In this document: piece by piece, positions 1 to 7,064 of the stretch
Position numbering within the stretch: the first letter of the stretch is position 1
Layout: each line of letters begins with the position of its first letter
NCBI GenBank assembly: GCA_003153555.1
Contig: PLZS01000139.1
Span: forward strand, 1-46,377
Reading direction: 5' to 3'
Length of the DNA stretch: 46,377 nucleotides
Origin: Candidatus Melainabacteria bacterium
Lineage (GTDB): Bacteria; Cyanobacteriota; Vampirovibrionia; Obscuribacterales; Obscuribacteraceae
Translations under genes and position numbers: made by a program
Notes under the pieces: model-generated
The model's input: the letters and a program-made list of their open reading frames with translations, nothing else
Told to the model about the DNA's origin: nothing
The model's database searches: none

Positions 1-574
1 GCTTGGCCAGACCACGCGAGGTCAGGCCAGACGGAATCGCGCTCGGCGTGGACGTCTTGCCCGCGAAGCGCAGGTTCACATCGGCGATGTCCCGGGTGTC
101 GAGACCGTAGACGCCGACGATCGGCACCGCCTTCTTGACGCTGATGTTGCCTTCACGACCGATGAACTTCTCGCCCTTCTTGTCCACGTAGTGCGACAGC
201 ACCAGACCGGGCAGGAACGCCTTCGTCGCGGCATAGGTGCCCTCGACGCGCTGGATGCCGAACATGACGTCTGCAGCGCTGCGCGGCAGCAGGGTCAGAC
301 CGTGACGACGTGAGGCGGAGCGGGTGCGCCGCAGATGCGACGGCTTCTCGCCGAACAGCTTGACCAGCTCGGCGTCGGTGAGATGCGGGCGGGCGCCCGA
401 ATTCACCTGCGCTTGCAGGGCCGCGGCGCCGGCGGGGGTGACGGTGCAGGACATCTGCAGCGTGAACTGCAGCATCTTGTTGCCTGACAGCTCGCGAATC
501 TTGGTGCCTTCAGGCGCCGACTTGAAGCTCGTGACGAGCGCGATCGGCTGAGTGATTTGAGTGATCTTTTTCAT
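1..574 (-). CDS. Unrecognised protein, 3' part cut off by the window edge
   Basis: Reading on the minus strand from ATG at 574, an open frame of 191 codons runs off the left edge without a stop. The start is supported by GGAG seven bases upstream. The protein begins MKKITQITQPIALVTSFKSA and is soluble, with no signal peptide or membrane segment; a basic Arg/Ser-rich stretch lies near residues 85-95. I do not recognise a family. It is the last visible member of a minus-strand array (574 to 2749) in which every gene has its own Shine-Dalgarno sequence. The region is GC-rich compared with 2750-3090. The frame is clearly coding, because the opposite strand has no comparable frame and the start signal is good, but its function is unknown. 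Confidence 0.7.
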   Translation of the reverse strand, partial: MKKITQITQPIALVTSFKSAPEGTKIRELSGNKMLQFTLQMSCTVTPAGAAALQAQVNSGARPHLTDAELVKLFGEKPSHLRRTRSASRRHGLTLLPRSAADVMFGIQRVEGTYAATKAFLPGLVLSHYVDKKGEKFIGREGNISVKKAVPIVGVYGLDTRDIADVNLRFAGKTSTPSAIPSGLTSRGLAK

Positions 575-649
575 AGTGAATCTCCGAATCTTGGGTTGGA
601 GTCTCCGGGCGGAATGCCCAGAGATCTCGGTTATGGAAAACCGCTGAGT

Positions 650-678
650 GAGGCTCTGAGCAGCATGCTCAGAGCCTC
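650..678. repeat. Perfect 11-bp inverted repeat (hairpin)
   Basis: GAGGCTCTGAG and its exact complement are separated by seven bases (661-667). The hairpin lies between the minus-strand gene ending at 854 and the one starting at 574. There is no T-run after it on either strand, so it may be an mRNA processing or stabilising hairpin rather than an intrinsic terminator. Confidence 0.6.
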
Positions 679-684
679 GGTGAA

Positions 685-813
685 GAACTTGAAACCACTG
701 CGCTGGATGCACAAAGGTCTCGGGTTGACGAAACTTGAAACCCCTGGCTGGATGCGCAAAGGTCTCTGGTTGACGAAACTTGAAGCTCCCGCACTGGATG
801 CACAGGAGTTTCG
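685..813. repeat. Imperfect 45-46 bp tandem repeat, about 2.8 copies
   Basis: Three successive units begin at 685, 731 and 776 and share the cores AACTTGAAAC and CTGGATGCACAAAGGTCTC. The third unit is more diverged and incomplete. The units fill the spacer between two minus-strand genes. An open frame on the plus strand reads through them as a 15-residue repeat, but it has no ribosome binding site and I do not call it a gene. Confidence 0.65.
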
Positions 814-853
814 CACTGCTAGAAAGCCCGCTGTTTAGCCGTTGTAGAATCGG

Positions 854-1489
854 TCAGTCGGCGTGCTTGGCTTCGGCGAGCGGCGTCTCCAGCGCAGCCA
901 TCAGCTCAGCGTTCGCGCGATCGTCATTCTTGAAGCCGAGAGTGAACTCCTGGAGTCGGCCCATAGCAAGCCGGTGGCGTGCAAGGAACTCATTCGTATC
1001 AGCCTCCACAGGCTTCGAGGCGCCGTTCCAGACCTTGATGTCGAAGTCGAGAGGCGTCTCGGGTTCAATGGCGAGGTACTCGTAACGGTTCCACGACCTC
1101 GGGAACGAGTCAGGCGTCGCAGGCGGGGGACACAGACCTTCCGCCATTTCGATCATGTCTTCGGCAGCATCGAGGATGGCGATATAAGCCTCCTCCGAAA
1201 GCTCGACGGCTTCGTCAGCATCGGTCCGCCAGCTGGGTTGACGCACGAACGGATAGTGCTTGATGCTCTCGCTGATCGAACTGAGCGCCGAACTGGCGAA
1301 CATGTTCGCGCAGAATGGATCGGTGTCGATCTCATTGCCAGTCTGGACGAGATGGTTGGTTGAGAGAATGATTCTCAAGGCCCGTTTCGCGAGATGATTC
1401 GCGTAGTCCCATTCGTCTGTCCTGAAGAAATTGACGATGTCGCAGAAGTTTCCCTTCAGGACGGAGTCGGGATTGGAGTGCCTGTTCAT
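854..1489 (-). CDS. Unrecognised soluble protein, 211 aa
   Basis: The start at 1489 (MNRHSNPDSV) is chosen because AGGAGC stands seven bases before it; an in-frame start 69 bases further upstream has no such signal. The protein is acidic and mostly helical, with no signal peptide or transmembrane segment. A run of acidic helix lies near residues 95-120 and a Pro-rich turn near 120-130. I do not recognise a family. It lies in the middle of the five-gene minus-strand array, 117 bases after the gene ending at 1607, and is probably co-transcribed with it. Confidence 0.72.
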   Translation of the reverse strand: MNRHSNPDSVLKGNFCDIVNFFRTDEWDYANHLAKRALRIILSTNHLVQTGNEIDTDPFCANMFASSALSSISESIKHYPFVRQPSWRTDADEAVELSEEAYIAILDAAEDMIEMAEGLCPPPATPDSFPRSWNRYEYLAIEPETPLDFDIKVWNGASKPVEADTNEFLARHRLAMGRLQEFTLGFKNDDRANAELMAALETPLAEAKHAD

Positions 1490-1606
1490 TAATTTTGCTC
1501 CTGGCAATTGCACCGTTGGTGGTGCAGATTTATCGACCGGGCTATGCGCTCCGGACATGCGAGATAACGAATCGCAGGCTATGCCCGCACCTCGGAAGCG
1601 GCCGAA

Positions 1607-2056
1607 TCACTTCGGCTGCTTGTCACCAGCATCGTCTTTGTTGCCGTGGACGTTCAGCGGGTCCTTGGGGTCGAATGGACCCTTGGAACGCGCGGCCCGG
1701 GCGAAGGCGCCGATGAAGCGCAGTGAACTGCGAGCGGCGCTGCCGAGCACTGGTCCGATAATCGACCAGAGCGGCGGTCCGAGCCAGACGACGATGACGC
1801 ACATCAAACCGAGCATCACGCCGCGAATGGAACCGAGCACGGCCGCAGGCTTGATCGAATGCAGCACGGTATGCACCGTGTTCATGTCGGGGGACTTCGT
1901 CCAGTCGACGATGCCATTGAAGGCGTTGTAGCAGCATTGGACGATGCTGTAGAGAATCGTACAGAAAGCCAACTTAAGCAGGCTGCGGGGGCTGGCGATG
2001 TTGACCGGACCGTCACTTGTGTCGTCCGGGTTTTTGGGATTGGTAATCACAGTCAT
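1607..2056 (-). CDS. Small membrane protein of unknown function
   Basis: The start at 2056 (MTVITNPKNP) is fixed by GGAGG eight bases upstream; an ATG 18 bases earlier lies on top of that signal. The 149-residue protein has a hydrophilic N-terminus, a hydrophobic segment near residues 30-45, a second stronger one near 80-105 (rich in Val, Leu, Ile and Trp), then a basic C-terminal tail ending in many Lys and Asp residues. It probably sits in the inner membrane with the tail in the cytoplasm. No family is recognised. It is part of the minus-strand array. Confidence 0.7.
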   Translation of the reverse strand: MTVITNPKNPDDTSDGPVNIASPRSLLKLAFCTILYSIVQCCYNAFNGIVDWTKSPDMNTVHTVLHSIKPAAVLGSIRGVMLGLMCVIVVWLGPPLWSIIGPVLGSAARSSLRFIGAFARAARSKGPFDPKDPLNVHGNKDDAGDKQPK

Positions 2057-2150
2057 TGGAGTAACCTCCGGCACCGTTAGTCAGGCGCCATTAAGGGTTG
2101 AACGAGAGACGGAATGTCCCTCGCGTGAATGAATCGCAGATGCACCACGA

Positions 2151-2279
2151 TCAGTGGCACCGACGAGCGAAAGACCAGCGGCGACGAGGACGATAGTCCA
2201 TCGACTTTCCGCAAGTGCACATGAGAATCAGGATGATGAGCGCCACGAAAGCTGCGCAGAGATTTCTGATGAGCTGCAT
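2151..2279 (-). CDS. 42-residue membrane or secreted peptide
   Basis: ATG at 2279 follows GGAG with a seven-base spacer. The product starts MQLIRNLCAAFVALIILILM and has a single hydrophobic helix, then a Cys-x-Cys and an Arg-rich tail (residues 30-42). It could be a single-span membrane peptide; the residues around the Cys pair are a poor lipobox. It lies 44 bases after the gene at 2324-2749 on the same strand. Support is the ribosome site and the position in the array; there is no family match. Confidence 0.5.
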   Translation of the reverse strand: MQLIRNLCAAFVALIILILMCTCGKSMDYRPRRRWSFARRCH

Positions 2280-2323
2280 AGGCAGTCTCCGGTTGTTACT
2301 GCACACAAATTGCGCTTGCTTTA

Positions 2324-2749
2324 TCAATGGTTGTCCTCGGCGGTGTTGCCCCAATCATGGGTAACAGCACAACCGATGTTCATGAGCACAGAGGCAACAA
2401 GCGCGGCGAGGACGCCATGGATGACGAAGGCGCCAGCAGAAACGCGAGCAACGAGTTCGAGAACCAGAGCTGGTTCAACGAAGGCGAAGGCAATCATCGA
2501 GAGCTTGAGCCACTTCGCGTTCTGGTTCCGTTTGAGAAAGTTGACGACGGGAGACCAGGCGAAGAGGTAAGCACCGATGAGCATGAAGTTTGTCGTCATC
2601 ACAAATGCCAACCCGCAAGCAGCAAAGACGCCGCCTGTGAATGTTAGACCGGGCACATAGTTGACGACAAAAGCGAAAAGCAAACTGAGCACGACAAATC
2701 GGGGCAGGAGTTCGCGCAGGAAGTAGCGCTTTCCCGGCAAGAAATCCAT
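2324..2749 (-). CDS. Four-helix membrane protein of unknown function
   Basis: ATG at 2749 follows AAGGA with a nine-base spacer. The 141-residue product has about four hydrophobic segments (near residues 16-32, 38-65, 80-98 and 105-125), short loops and a hydrophilic C-terminus, so it is an integral membrane protein. No catalytic or transport motif is visible. It is the first gene of the minus-strand array, and the AT-rich stretch 2750-3086 upstream should hold the promoter. Confidence 0.7.
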   Translation of the reverse strand: MDFLPGKRYFLRELLPRFVVLSLLFAFVVNYVPGLTFTGGVFAACGLAFVMTTNFMLIGAYLFAWSPVVNFLKRNQNAKWLKLSMIAFAFVEPALVLELVARVSAGAFVIHGVLAALVASVLMNIGCAVTHDWGNTAEDNH

Positions 2750-3086
2750 GAACGGTGTTCCTTTCTGGTCTTTTCTGCGAGTTGCCTAAGCAGGGAATGC
2801 AGAGAGGCGAGTTAGTTCAACCAGTGGGGACTGGGTGAAATAAAGAGAACTGGCAGAGAGAAATGGTTTCTTGGGCTCTTTGTTGAAGTGAATATAAATA
2901 CGTGAATAACTAATACTTACCAAGTAGGAGATCACAAATACATCGGATCTATGCAAAAAGAATTGTATATAAGACACCATTTCCTCTTTACATCTGTTAA
3001 CAGCTCGCAAGAGCTAGCGCTTAGCAGGTCTTGGCAATCACGTCATGACTGACACAGTTGCAGCGATCCTGCGCCAAAACCGGCAC
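2750..3086. other. AT-rich spacer, likely promoter region of the minus-strand array
   Basis: No credible gene is seen. The stretch is clearly richer in A and T than its surroundings and lies upstream of the first gene of the array (start 2749). It contains a 17-base element (2986-3002) repeated almost exactly upstream of the second unknown minus-strand group. Confidence 0.5.
2986..3002 (-). promoter_or_regulatory. Shared 17-base upstream element, copy 1
   Basis: On the minus strand it reads TGTTAACAGATGTAAAG and lies 237 bases upstream of the start at 2749. A copy with one change is at 6660-6676, 187 bases upstream of the start at 6473. The orientation relative to both gene groups is the same, which suggests a common promoter or regulator site. 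This is inference from two copies only. Confidence 0.45.
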
Positions 3087-3122
3087 AAAAAAAACGCACT
3101 CTTGAACGATTCGAAGAGTGCG
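3087..3122 (-). terminator. Intrinsic terminator of the 3146-3685 gene
   Basis: On the minus strand CGCACTCTT pairs exactly with AAGAGTGCG around a ten-base loop and is followed at once by eight T residues. It begins about 24 bases after the stop of the 3146-3685 gene. Confidence 0.9.
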
Positions 3123-3145
3123 CATTTTCTAAATTTGAGACGGTC

Positions 3146-3685
3146 TTACATAGCCTTGTTCGTGGGGCTCTCAGCTAATTTCTTGACCATGGAAAGATTT
3201 CGCTTGCTGCGATGACTGACGATGCCGTTCGTGATCATGCGAGGCAGGCACATGTTCGGTTCCACAAATGTCGATAGCGACAATTTTGTCTGCCCATCCT
3301 CGGTAGGAGTGAGTACCCAACTGCCTTCCATAGTCTTCAAATCTTCTGATGAAATCAACTTGAAATCGACGCGCTCGGCTGTTGTTTCATTCAAGTGCAA
3401 AACACATTCAGCATCACCAAACGGAGAAGGAAAGACAAACTTTTGCTCGACGACGTCACCGACTGGTTTTACATAAGCCGAATCTGGATCAAGCTTGCGC
3501 TGCTCTTGCATGCTTTTCCAAACAACCTTAGGCGATGCTTTTATGAGCACCTCTTCACGAACTCCGTTCTTATGCGCCGGACGGGCTGCTTGAGGCGGCT
3601 CGGCAAACGTTGGTGGCAGAGGAACCGCGCCAGCTATTGATACCAGCAGTGCAGCGGCGATTACTATTCGGCTTTTCATGCTCAC
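3146..3685 (-). CDS. Exported SRPBCC (START-like) domain protein
   Basis: The likely start is GTG at 3685, eight bases after GGAG; the ATG six bases later is also possible. Residues 1-25 form a signal peptide (basic N-terminus, hydrophobic core, Ala-x-Ala type end). The rest has the pattern of the polyketide-cyclase/START-like fold: REEVLIKASPKVVWKSM at the beginning is the typical first strand plus helix, and a late segment with GSWVLTP and LSLSTFVEP resembles the antiparallel strands. Such proteins bind hydrophobic ligands in a cavity; the ligand here cannot be told. It is monocistronic, with its own strong terminator. Confidence 0.75.
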   Translation of the reverse strand: MSMKSRIVIAAALLVSIAGAVPLPPTFAEPPQAARPAHKNGVREEVLIKASPKVVWKSMQEQRKLDPDSAYVKPVGDVVEQKFVFPSPFGDAECVLHLNETTAERVDFKLISSEDLKTMEGSWVLTPTEDGQTKLSLSTFVEPNMCLPRMITNGIVSHRSKRNLSMVKKLAESPTNKAM

Positions 3686-3895
3686 AAAAAAGTCTCCAGA
3701 AGAGGCCGGCAATTATAAATAACTAGCGATAGGTAGCACATTACATATTGCCAAGGTGCTAGATGCCAAGCGGAATTCTGGATTGTTTATTGGCTGCCAA
3801 ACTTGATAGTTCTAAGAAGTCACATTTCATAACCTTTTCAGCAGTAATAACCCCCGCTCAGTCGCTTTAGCTACTTTCTCGAGAGCATCTACTTT

Positions 3896-3911
3896 CTTTG
3901 CACGTGCAAAG
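3896..3911. promoter_or_regulatory. Perfect 16-bp palindrome upstream of the nucleoside transporter
   Basis: CTTTGCACGTGCAAAG is a perfect 8+8 palindrome 60 bases before the transporter start at 3971. Its size, symmetry and position fit an operator for a dimeric regulator. No matching regulator is next to it. Confidence 0.45.
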
Positions 3912-3970
3912 CGATGTCTCTCGACTAATCGCGCCATCACTTGATGCGCGCCTTTGTCGGAGCTCTCACT

Positions 3971-5188
3971 ATGGACAAATACGTCGGATTACTCGGCATC
4001 GCCGTCATCATCGGCATGGCCGTGCTCTTCTCCAACAACCGAAAGGCAATCAACTGGCGTCTCGTTGCCATCGGTCTCGGTCTCAACTTTCTTGCCGCTC
4101 TGTTCATTCTCAAAGTGCCCATCACACGGCAATGCTTCGAGGTGTTCGGACACGGCATTAACAAGCTTCTCGATTTTGCAGTCGACGGAGCTGCGTTCGT
4201 TGTGGGCGACAAGCTTGCGCGCGGTGAATTCATTTTCGCCATCCGCGTCGGCTCGTCAATCATCTTCATCGCCGCGCTCAGCTCCCTCGCCTACCACTTG
4301 GGGATCATGCAGCGCATCGTCAAAATCCTGGCCAAAGGATTGGTGAAGACAATGGGCATCACAGGACCAGAAGCACTCTCAAGCGTCGCGGCGGTTTTCG
4401 TCGGACAAGTCGAGTGCCAGGTTTTGATCAAGCCCTACATGAAGTCGCTCACCCGGTCGGAACTCTTCACCTCAGTCGCAGCAGCGATGGCAACGATTTC
4501 CGGCTCGGCCTTGGTCGCCTACACAGCGCTCGGGATGAATCCGGTCTGGTTGCTTTCCGCGTCGATCATGTCTGTGCTTTCGGGCATTGCGATCGCCAAG
4601 ATCATGTTTCCGGAGACCGAAAAGAGAGTCGCTGGAGACGTGGTGCTCGTGATTGAGAACAAACCGGCAAACGCCTTCGACGCCATCGCCCATGGTGCTC
4701 AGGACGGAGCCAAGATCGCGGCGAACGTGCTGATTATGGTGCTAGTTGGCGTGGCCATGGTGGCAATGCTCAACTGGATTCTCGCCATTCCCCTGCACGC
4801 GCTCGGCGTCAACTGGCAAATTCAAGACATCATCGGGGCAGCCCTGACACCAATCGCCTGGCTGGTTGGCGTGCCAGCGCACGAAGCGTTCCACGTCGCA
4901 CGATTGATGGCCACTGAGATCTTCGTCAACGAATTCGTTTCGTACGGCGAACTCACACAGGTCATTCATGGTCACGGCGCATATGTACTCAGCGAACGCA
5001 CGCAGTTGATCGCAACGGCGGCTCTATGCGGATTCGCCAACCTCGGCTCGATCGCTATCAACATCGGCGGCTTGGGTGCGATGGTGCCGGAGCGTCGTGG
5101 TGAGATTGCCAAGATCGGCTTCAAATGCCTGATCGCCGCAAACCTCGCCACCTGGATTACGGCTGCCATGTGCGGATTGCTGTTCTAG
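3971..5188 (+). CDS. NupC-type concentrative nucleoside transporter
   Basis: The start MDKYVGLLGI at 3971 has GGAG eight bases upstream. The 405-residue protein is very hydrophobic, with about 8-10 membrane segments. It carries the hallmarks of the concentrative nucleoside transporter family: a VFGHGINKLLDFA region, the SSVAAVFVGQVECQVLIKPY core helix with the Gly-Gln-x-Glu motif, and a C-terminal NEFVSYGEL and CGFANLGSIAINIGGLG region. The family imports nucleosides with H+ or Na+ at the inner membrane; which ion and which nucleosides cannot be read here. It stands alone, with a palindrome upstream and a hairpin terminator downstream. Confidence 0.93.
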   Translation: MDKYVGLLGIAVIIGMAVLFSNNRKAINWRLVAIGLGLNFLAALFILKVPITRQCFEVFGHGINKLLDFAVDGAAFVVGDKLARGEFIFAIRVGSSIIFIAALSSLAYHLGIMQRIVKILAKGLVKTMGITGPEALSSVAAVFVGQVECQVLIKPYMKSLTRSELFTSVAAAMATISGSALVAYTALGMNPVWLLSASIMSVLSGIAIAKIMFPETEKRVAGDVVLVIENKPANAFDAIAHGAQDGAKIAANVLIMVLVGVAMVAMLNWILAIPLHALGVNWQIQDIIGAALTPIAWLVGVPAHEAFHVARLMATEIFVNEFVSYGELTQVIHGHGAYVLSERTQLIATAALCGFANLGSIAINIGGLGAMVPERRGEIAKIGFKCLIAANLATWITAAMCGLLF

Positions 5189-5213
5189 TTGCTGTTCTAA
5201 CTGCTGTTCTAAC
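5178..5213 (+). repeat. Three tandem 12-bp copies over the transporter stop codon
   Basis: TGCTGTTCTAGT, TGCTGTTCTAAC and TGCTGTTCTAAC follow each other. The real stop codon (TAG, 5186-5188) lies in the first copy, so the later copies are untranslated. This looks like replication slippage at the gene end. Confidence 0.75.
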
Positions 5214-5217
5214 TTTC

Positions 5218-5255
5218 AGTGGAGCGAACGGGTCAGCCCCGTCGCTTCACTTTTT
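5218..5255 (+). terminator. Hairpin terminator after the nucleoside transporter
   Basis: AGTGGAGCGAACGGG pairs imperfectly with CCCCGTCGCTTCACT and is followed by five T residues. Confidence 0.7.
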
Positions 5256-5298
5256 AGCAATTTCTTCTATATGGCATAGTTATCTACCCCATAAATAA

Positions 5299-5332
5299 AG
5301 AGTTCTGAAAGAGGCAACAGCGTCAGAACTCT
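5299..5332 (-). terminator. Possible terminator for the 5483-5839 gene
   Basis: AGAGTTCTGA and its exact complement are separated by 14 bases. On the minus strand the hairpin is followed by TTATTTATGG, a weak U-rich tract. Confidence 0.45.
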
Positions 5333-5435
5333 CTGCCGCGAAAGATTCCGAACACAGTCAGCAAAATTCTGCAGTTGATTCATATCGGAATTAGCGGAAA
5401 GGACAGAAGTTATCTCCTGTTTGATGCAAGCCGGG

Positions 5436-5469
5436 GAGGCGGGAGCGCCGGGTGGCTAACTCCCGCCTC
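5436..5469. repeat. Perfect 10-bp inverted repeat just after the 5483-5839 stop
   Basis: GAGGCGGGAG pairs exactly with CTCCCGCCTC around a 14-base loop, 13 bases past the stop codon of the minus-strand gene. There is no T-run, so it may protect the mRNA end or act together with the hairpin at 5299-5332. Confidence 0.55.
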
Positions 5470-5482
5470 AGCGGTTAATGAT

Positions 5483-5839
5483 TTAGGCTCTGTCCAACTG
5501 AGCCTGGGTCCAGAGGGACTCCTTCACGAGTTTTCCGGCACTGTCGCGCAAGGCGATGAAGTAACACGGTCCGCCCGAGCAAATCGTCGCCTGCACGTAC
5601 TCCTCGAGCACGCTGCCATTGGCCAGCACGTAGCGATACAGATCGCCGGCAAAGAGCTTGTAGCTGCCGCGCACTTTGCTATACGCGCTCTTCTGCATGA
5701 CAGGCACTCGCACCACGCGGTCGAAAGAAACTTCCTTTCCGCTCGGGCGAATTTCCTTGCCGATTTCATGCACGAGTTTCGTGCGGCGAACCTTACACTT
5801 GGCCCATGTGTTGAGCCCAACAAATTGATCCATTCTCAT
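5483..5839 (-). CDS. Unrecognised small basic protein, 118 aa
   Basis: ATG at 5839 follows AAGGA with a seven-base spacer. The product MRMDQFVGLNTWAKCKVRRT... is basic at the N-terminus and shows an alternating pattern near residues 60-105 that suggests beta strands (YKLFAGDLYRYVLANG). No signal peptide, membrane helix or known motif was seen. It is the last of a second minus-strand group of small genes (6473 to 5483) and is followed by two hairpins. Confidence 0.65.
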   Translation of the reverse strand: MRMDQFVGLNTWAKCKVRRTKLVHEIGKEIRPSGKEVSFDRVVRVPVMQKSAYSKVRGSYKLFAGDLYRYVLANGSVLEEYVQATICSGGPCYFIALRDSAGKLVKESLWTQAQLDRA

Positions 5840-5929
5840 AGCAATTTCCTTTCAGATTGAAGTTAATTACAGGGCGTGTTTAAACGCCCACGGTTAGAAG
5901 CAGGCAACGATGTGCCTTACAGCTCAGCG

Positions 5930-6157
5930 TTAGTCCAAGAAGAAGAAGAAGAAGAAGAAGCGATGCGCACTGCGCACCACTCTCAAAAAGTTAGTGCAGC
6001 TCGGGTGGACCGCCCGCTCAGTAGTAGAGATCGTGCAGCCGACCGAAAATGCGTTCCACTTCAGGCGCCCGTGATCCGACTTCCTCCATTCATCAGTCGC
6101 GGCACTGAGGAGGGTTGCTACCCGTGTGGCGTAGCGAGTTTCAGGGATGTCCGTCAT
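5930..6157 (-). CDS. Possible 75-residue protein ending in a Phe run
   Basis: ATG at 6157 has AAGGA six bases upstream. The predicted product has no known motif, and its C-terminus is seven consecutive Phe residues encoded by a trinucleotide repeat. It lies between two better-supported minus-strand genes with gaps of 90 and 73 bases. The ribosome site favours translation, but the composition of the C-terminus makes this a weak call; it could be a decaying gene. Confidence 0.35.
   Translation of the reverse strand: MTDIPETRYATRVATLLSAATDEWRKSDHGRLKWNAFSVGCTISTTERAVHPSCTNFLRVVRSAHRFFFFFFFLD
5937..5960 (+). repeat. Trinucleotide repeat, eight AAG units
   Basis: Eight perfect AAG units occupy 5937-5960. 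On the minus strand they encode the Phe run of the possible gene 5930-6157. Tracts of this kind can change length by slippage in three-base steps. Confidence 0.9.
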
Positions 6158-6230
6158 TCATGTTCCTTGCAGTTGAAAGTTAGTTCGAGCACCAAATTTG
6201 GCGCTTCCGGTGATGCAAATTCTGTGGCTG

Positions 6231-6473
6231 TTAGGCTCCCTCAGGGTTGGGTGGATCGATAATACGGACCTGCGGCGCACCATAGGCAGCAGCCCAGAGC
6301 GCTTTGTAGGTCCAGTATTCATGCAGATTTGGGGGCGTGGTTCTCTTTGCCTCGTAGTCCGCGATCAACGCTTCGTATCGCACTTGGGCTTGGGCGGCCT
6401 CGGCAGTCGTGAGAATGACTTCACGGCGCGGATTGTCGACCAGACACCCAGACGAATCGTTGGCATCGGGCAT
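6231..6473 (-). CDS. Unrecognised small protein, 80 aa
   Basis: ATG at 6473 follows GGAG with an eight-base spacer. The product MPDANDSSGCLVDNPRREVI... has a helical middle rich in Ala and Glu (residues 22-45) and ends in a Pro-rich tail (IIDPPNPEGA). It is soluble, with no known motif. It is the first gene of the second minus-strand group; the tet-operator-like palindrome and the shared 17-base element lie in its upstream region. Confidence 0.6.
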   Translation of the reverse strand: MPDANDSSGCLVDNPRREVILTTAEAAQAQVRYEALIADYEAKRTTPPNLHEYWTYKALWAAAYGAPQVRIIDPPNPEGA

Positions 6474-6610
6474 TGTTCACTCTCCGAAGAAAAATGGTTG
6501 TTATTGTTCGCAGTCCGTCTCGGCTGTCAAAAAAGTTCTGTGATAAGTGAGGAGGTTTTGTTTAAGAGATGAGAGCCGATAAGGAAGAAAAGAAAGTAGA
6601 GACCTTATTT

Positions 6611-6623
6611 CTATCAGTGATAG
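6611..6623. promoter_or_regulatory. Palindrome like the core of a tet operator
   Basis: CTATCAGTGATAG is a perfect 6-1-6 palindrome identical to the core of the classical tetO sequence. It lies 138 bases upstream of the 6473 start, between that start and the shared 17-base element. No TetR-like gene is in the window, so its use as an operator is only a suggestion. Confidence 0.4.
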
Positions 6624-6659
6624 CTTTATAAATTAGAGAGAAGTTTTGTAAAAGCGCCA

Positions 6660-6676
6660 CTTTACATCTGTTTACA
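6660..6676 (-). promoter_or_regulatory. Shared 17-base upstream element, copy 2
   Basis: On the minus strand it reads TGTAAACAGATGTAAAG, differing by one base from the copy at 2986-3002. It lies in the same orientation and at a similar distance upstream of a group of unknown minus-strand genes. Confidence 0.45.
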
Positions 6677-6821
6677 TGGCTTGCAACACGTTCTTAAGAA
6701 CGACAGGCTGGCAAAACTCCCAAGTGCATCGGCAAAGTCATTTAACGCTAGCCTCGCTATGGATGCTTCTTCAATGTGCGCTATGTGTTGGATTCAATGT
6801 AATGTCATGTTCCTTGCACCC

Positions 6822-6857
6822 GATGTGGATGACACCATTAATAGTGTCATCCACATC
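6822..6857. repeat. 36-bp near-perfect palindrome
   Basis: GATGTGGATGACAC and its exact complement flank CATTAATA, whose centre ATTAAT is itself palindromic, so only one base pair of 18 is mismatched. There is no T-run beside it. It may be a regulator site, a cruciform or a REP-like element. Confidence 0.8.
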
Positions 6858-7064
6858 AGACTGTTCACTACATACACGGCAAAGCCGATCGCACTGGCAT
6901 GGCATATTACAAACCCACTACGAACTTAGCCATACCAGAAAACCTGGAAAGAGCTGCCCAATTAAGATTTAATGCGATCTCGACCAATAATTTGCGAATT
7001 GACGCACCTTACGCTAACCTCTTAATCCGTTCGCCAGGAGCGCCGTGTTCGCCCGGCATCTGAA

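Larger units (their letters stand above)
6474..7064. other. Gene-poor spacer with several palindromes
   Basis: I see no supported gene here. The stretch separates the minus-strand group starting at 6473 from the permease at 7065. It holds a 13-bp palindrome (6611-6623), the second copy of the shared element (6660-6676) and a 36-bp near-palindrome (6822-6857). Short frames on the plus strand around 6680-6970 lack ribosome sites and look like chance. Confidence 0.6.

Noticed and set aside
685..813. Tandem repeats considered as a CRISPR remnant
   Set aside because: Units are contiguous without spacers, and no cas genes are present.
557..838. Plus-strand frame reading through the 45-bp repeats as a 15-residue protein repeat
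   Set aside because: No ribosome binding site, it overlaps the end of a well-supported minus-strand gene region, and the repeat alone explains the open frame.
6681..6972. Plus-strand frames in the spacer before the TauE-like gene
   Set aside because: No start signal; they run through the 36-bp palindrome.
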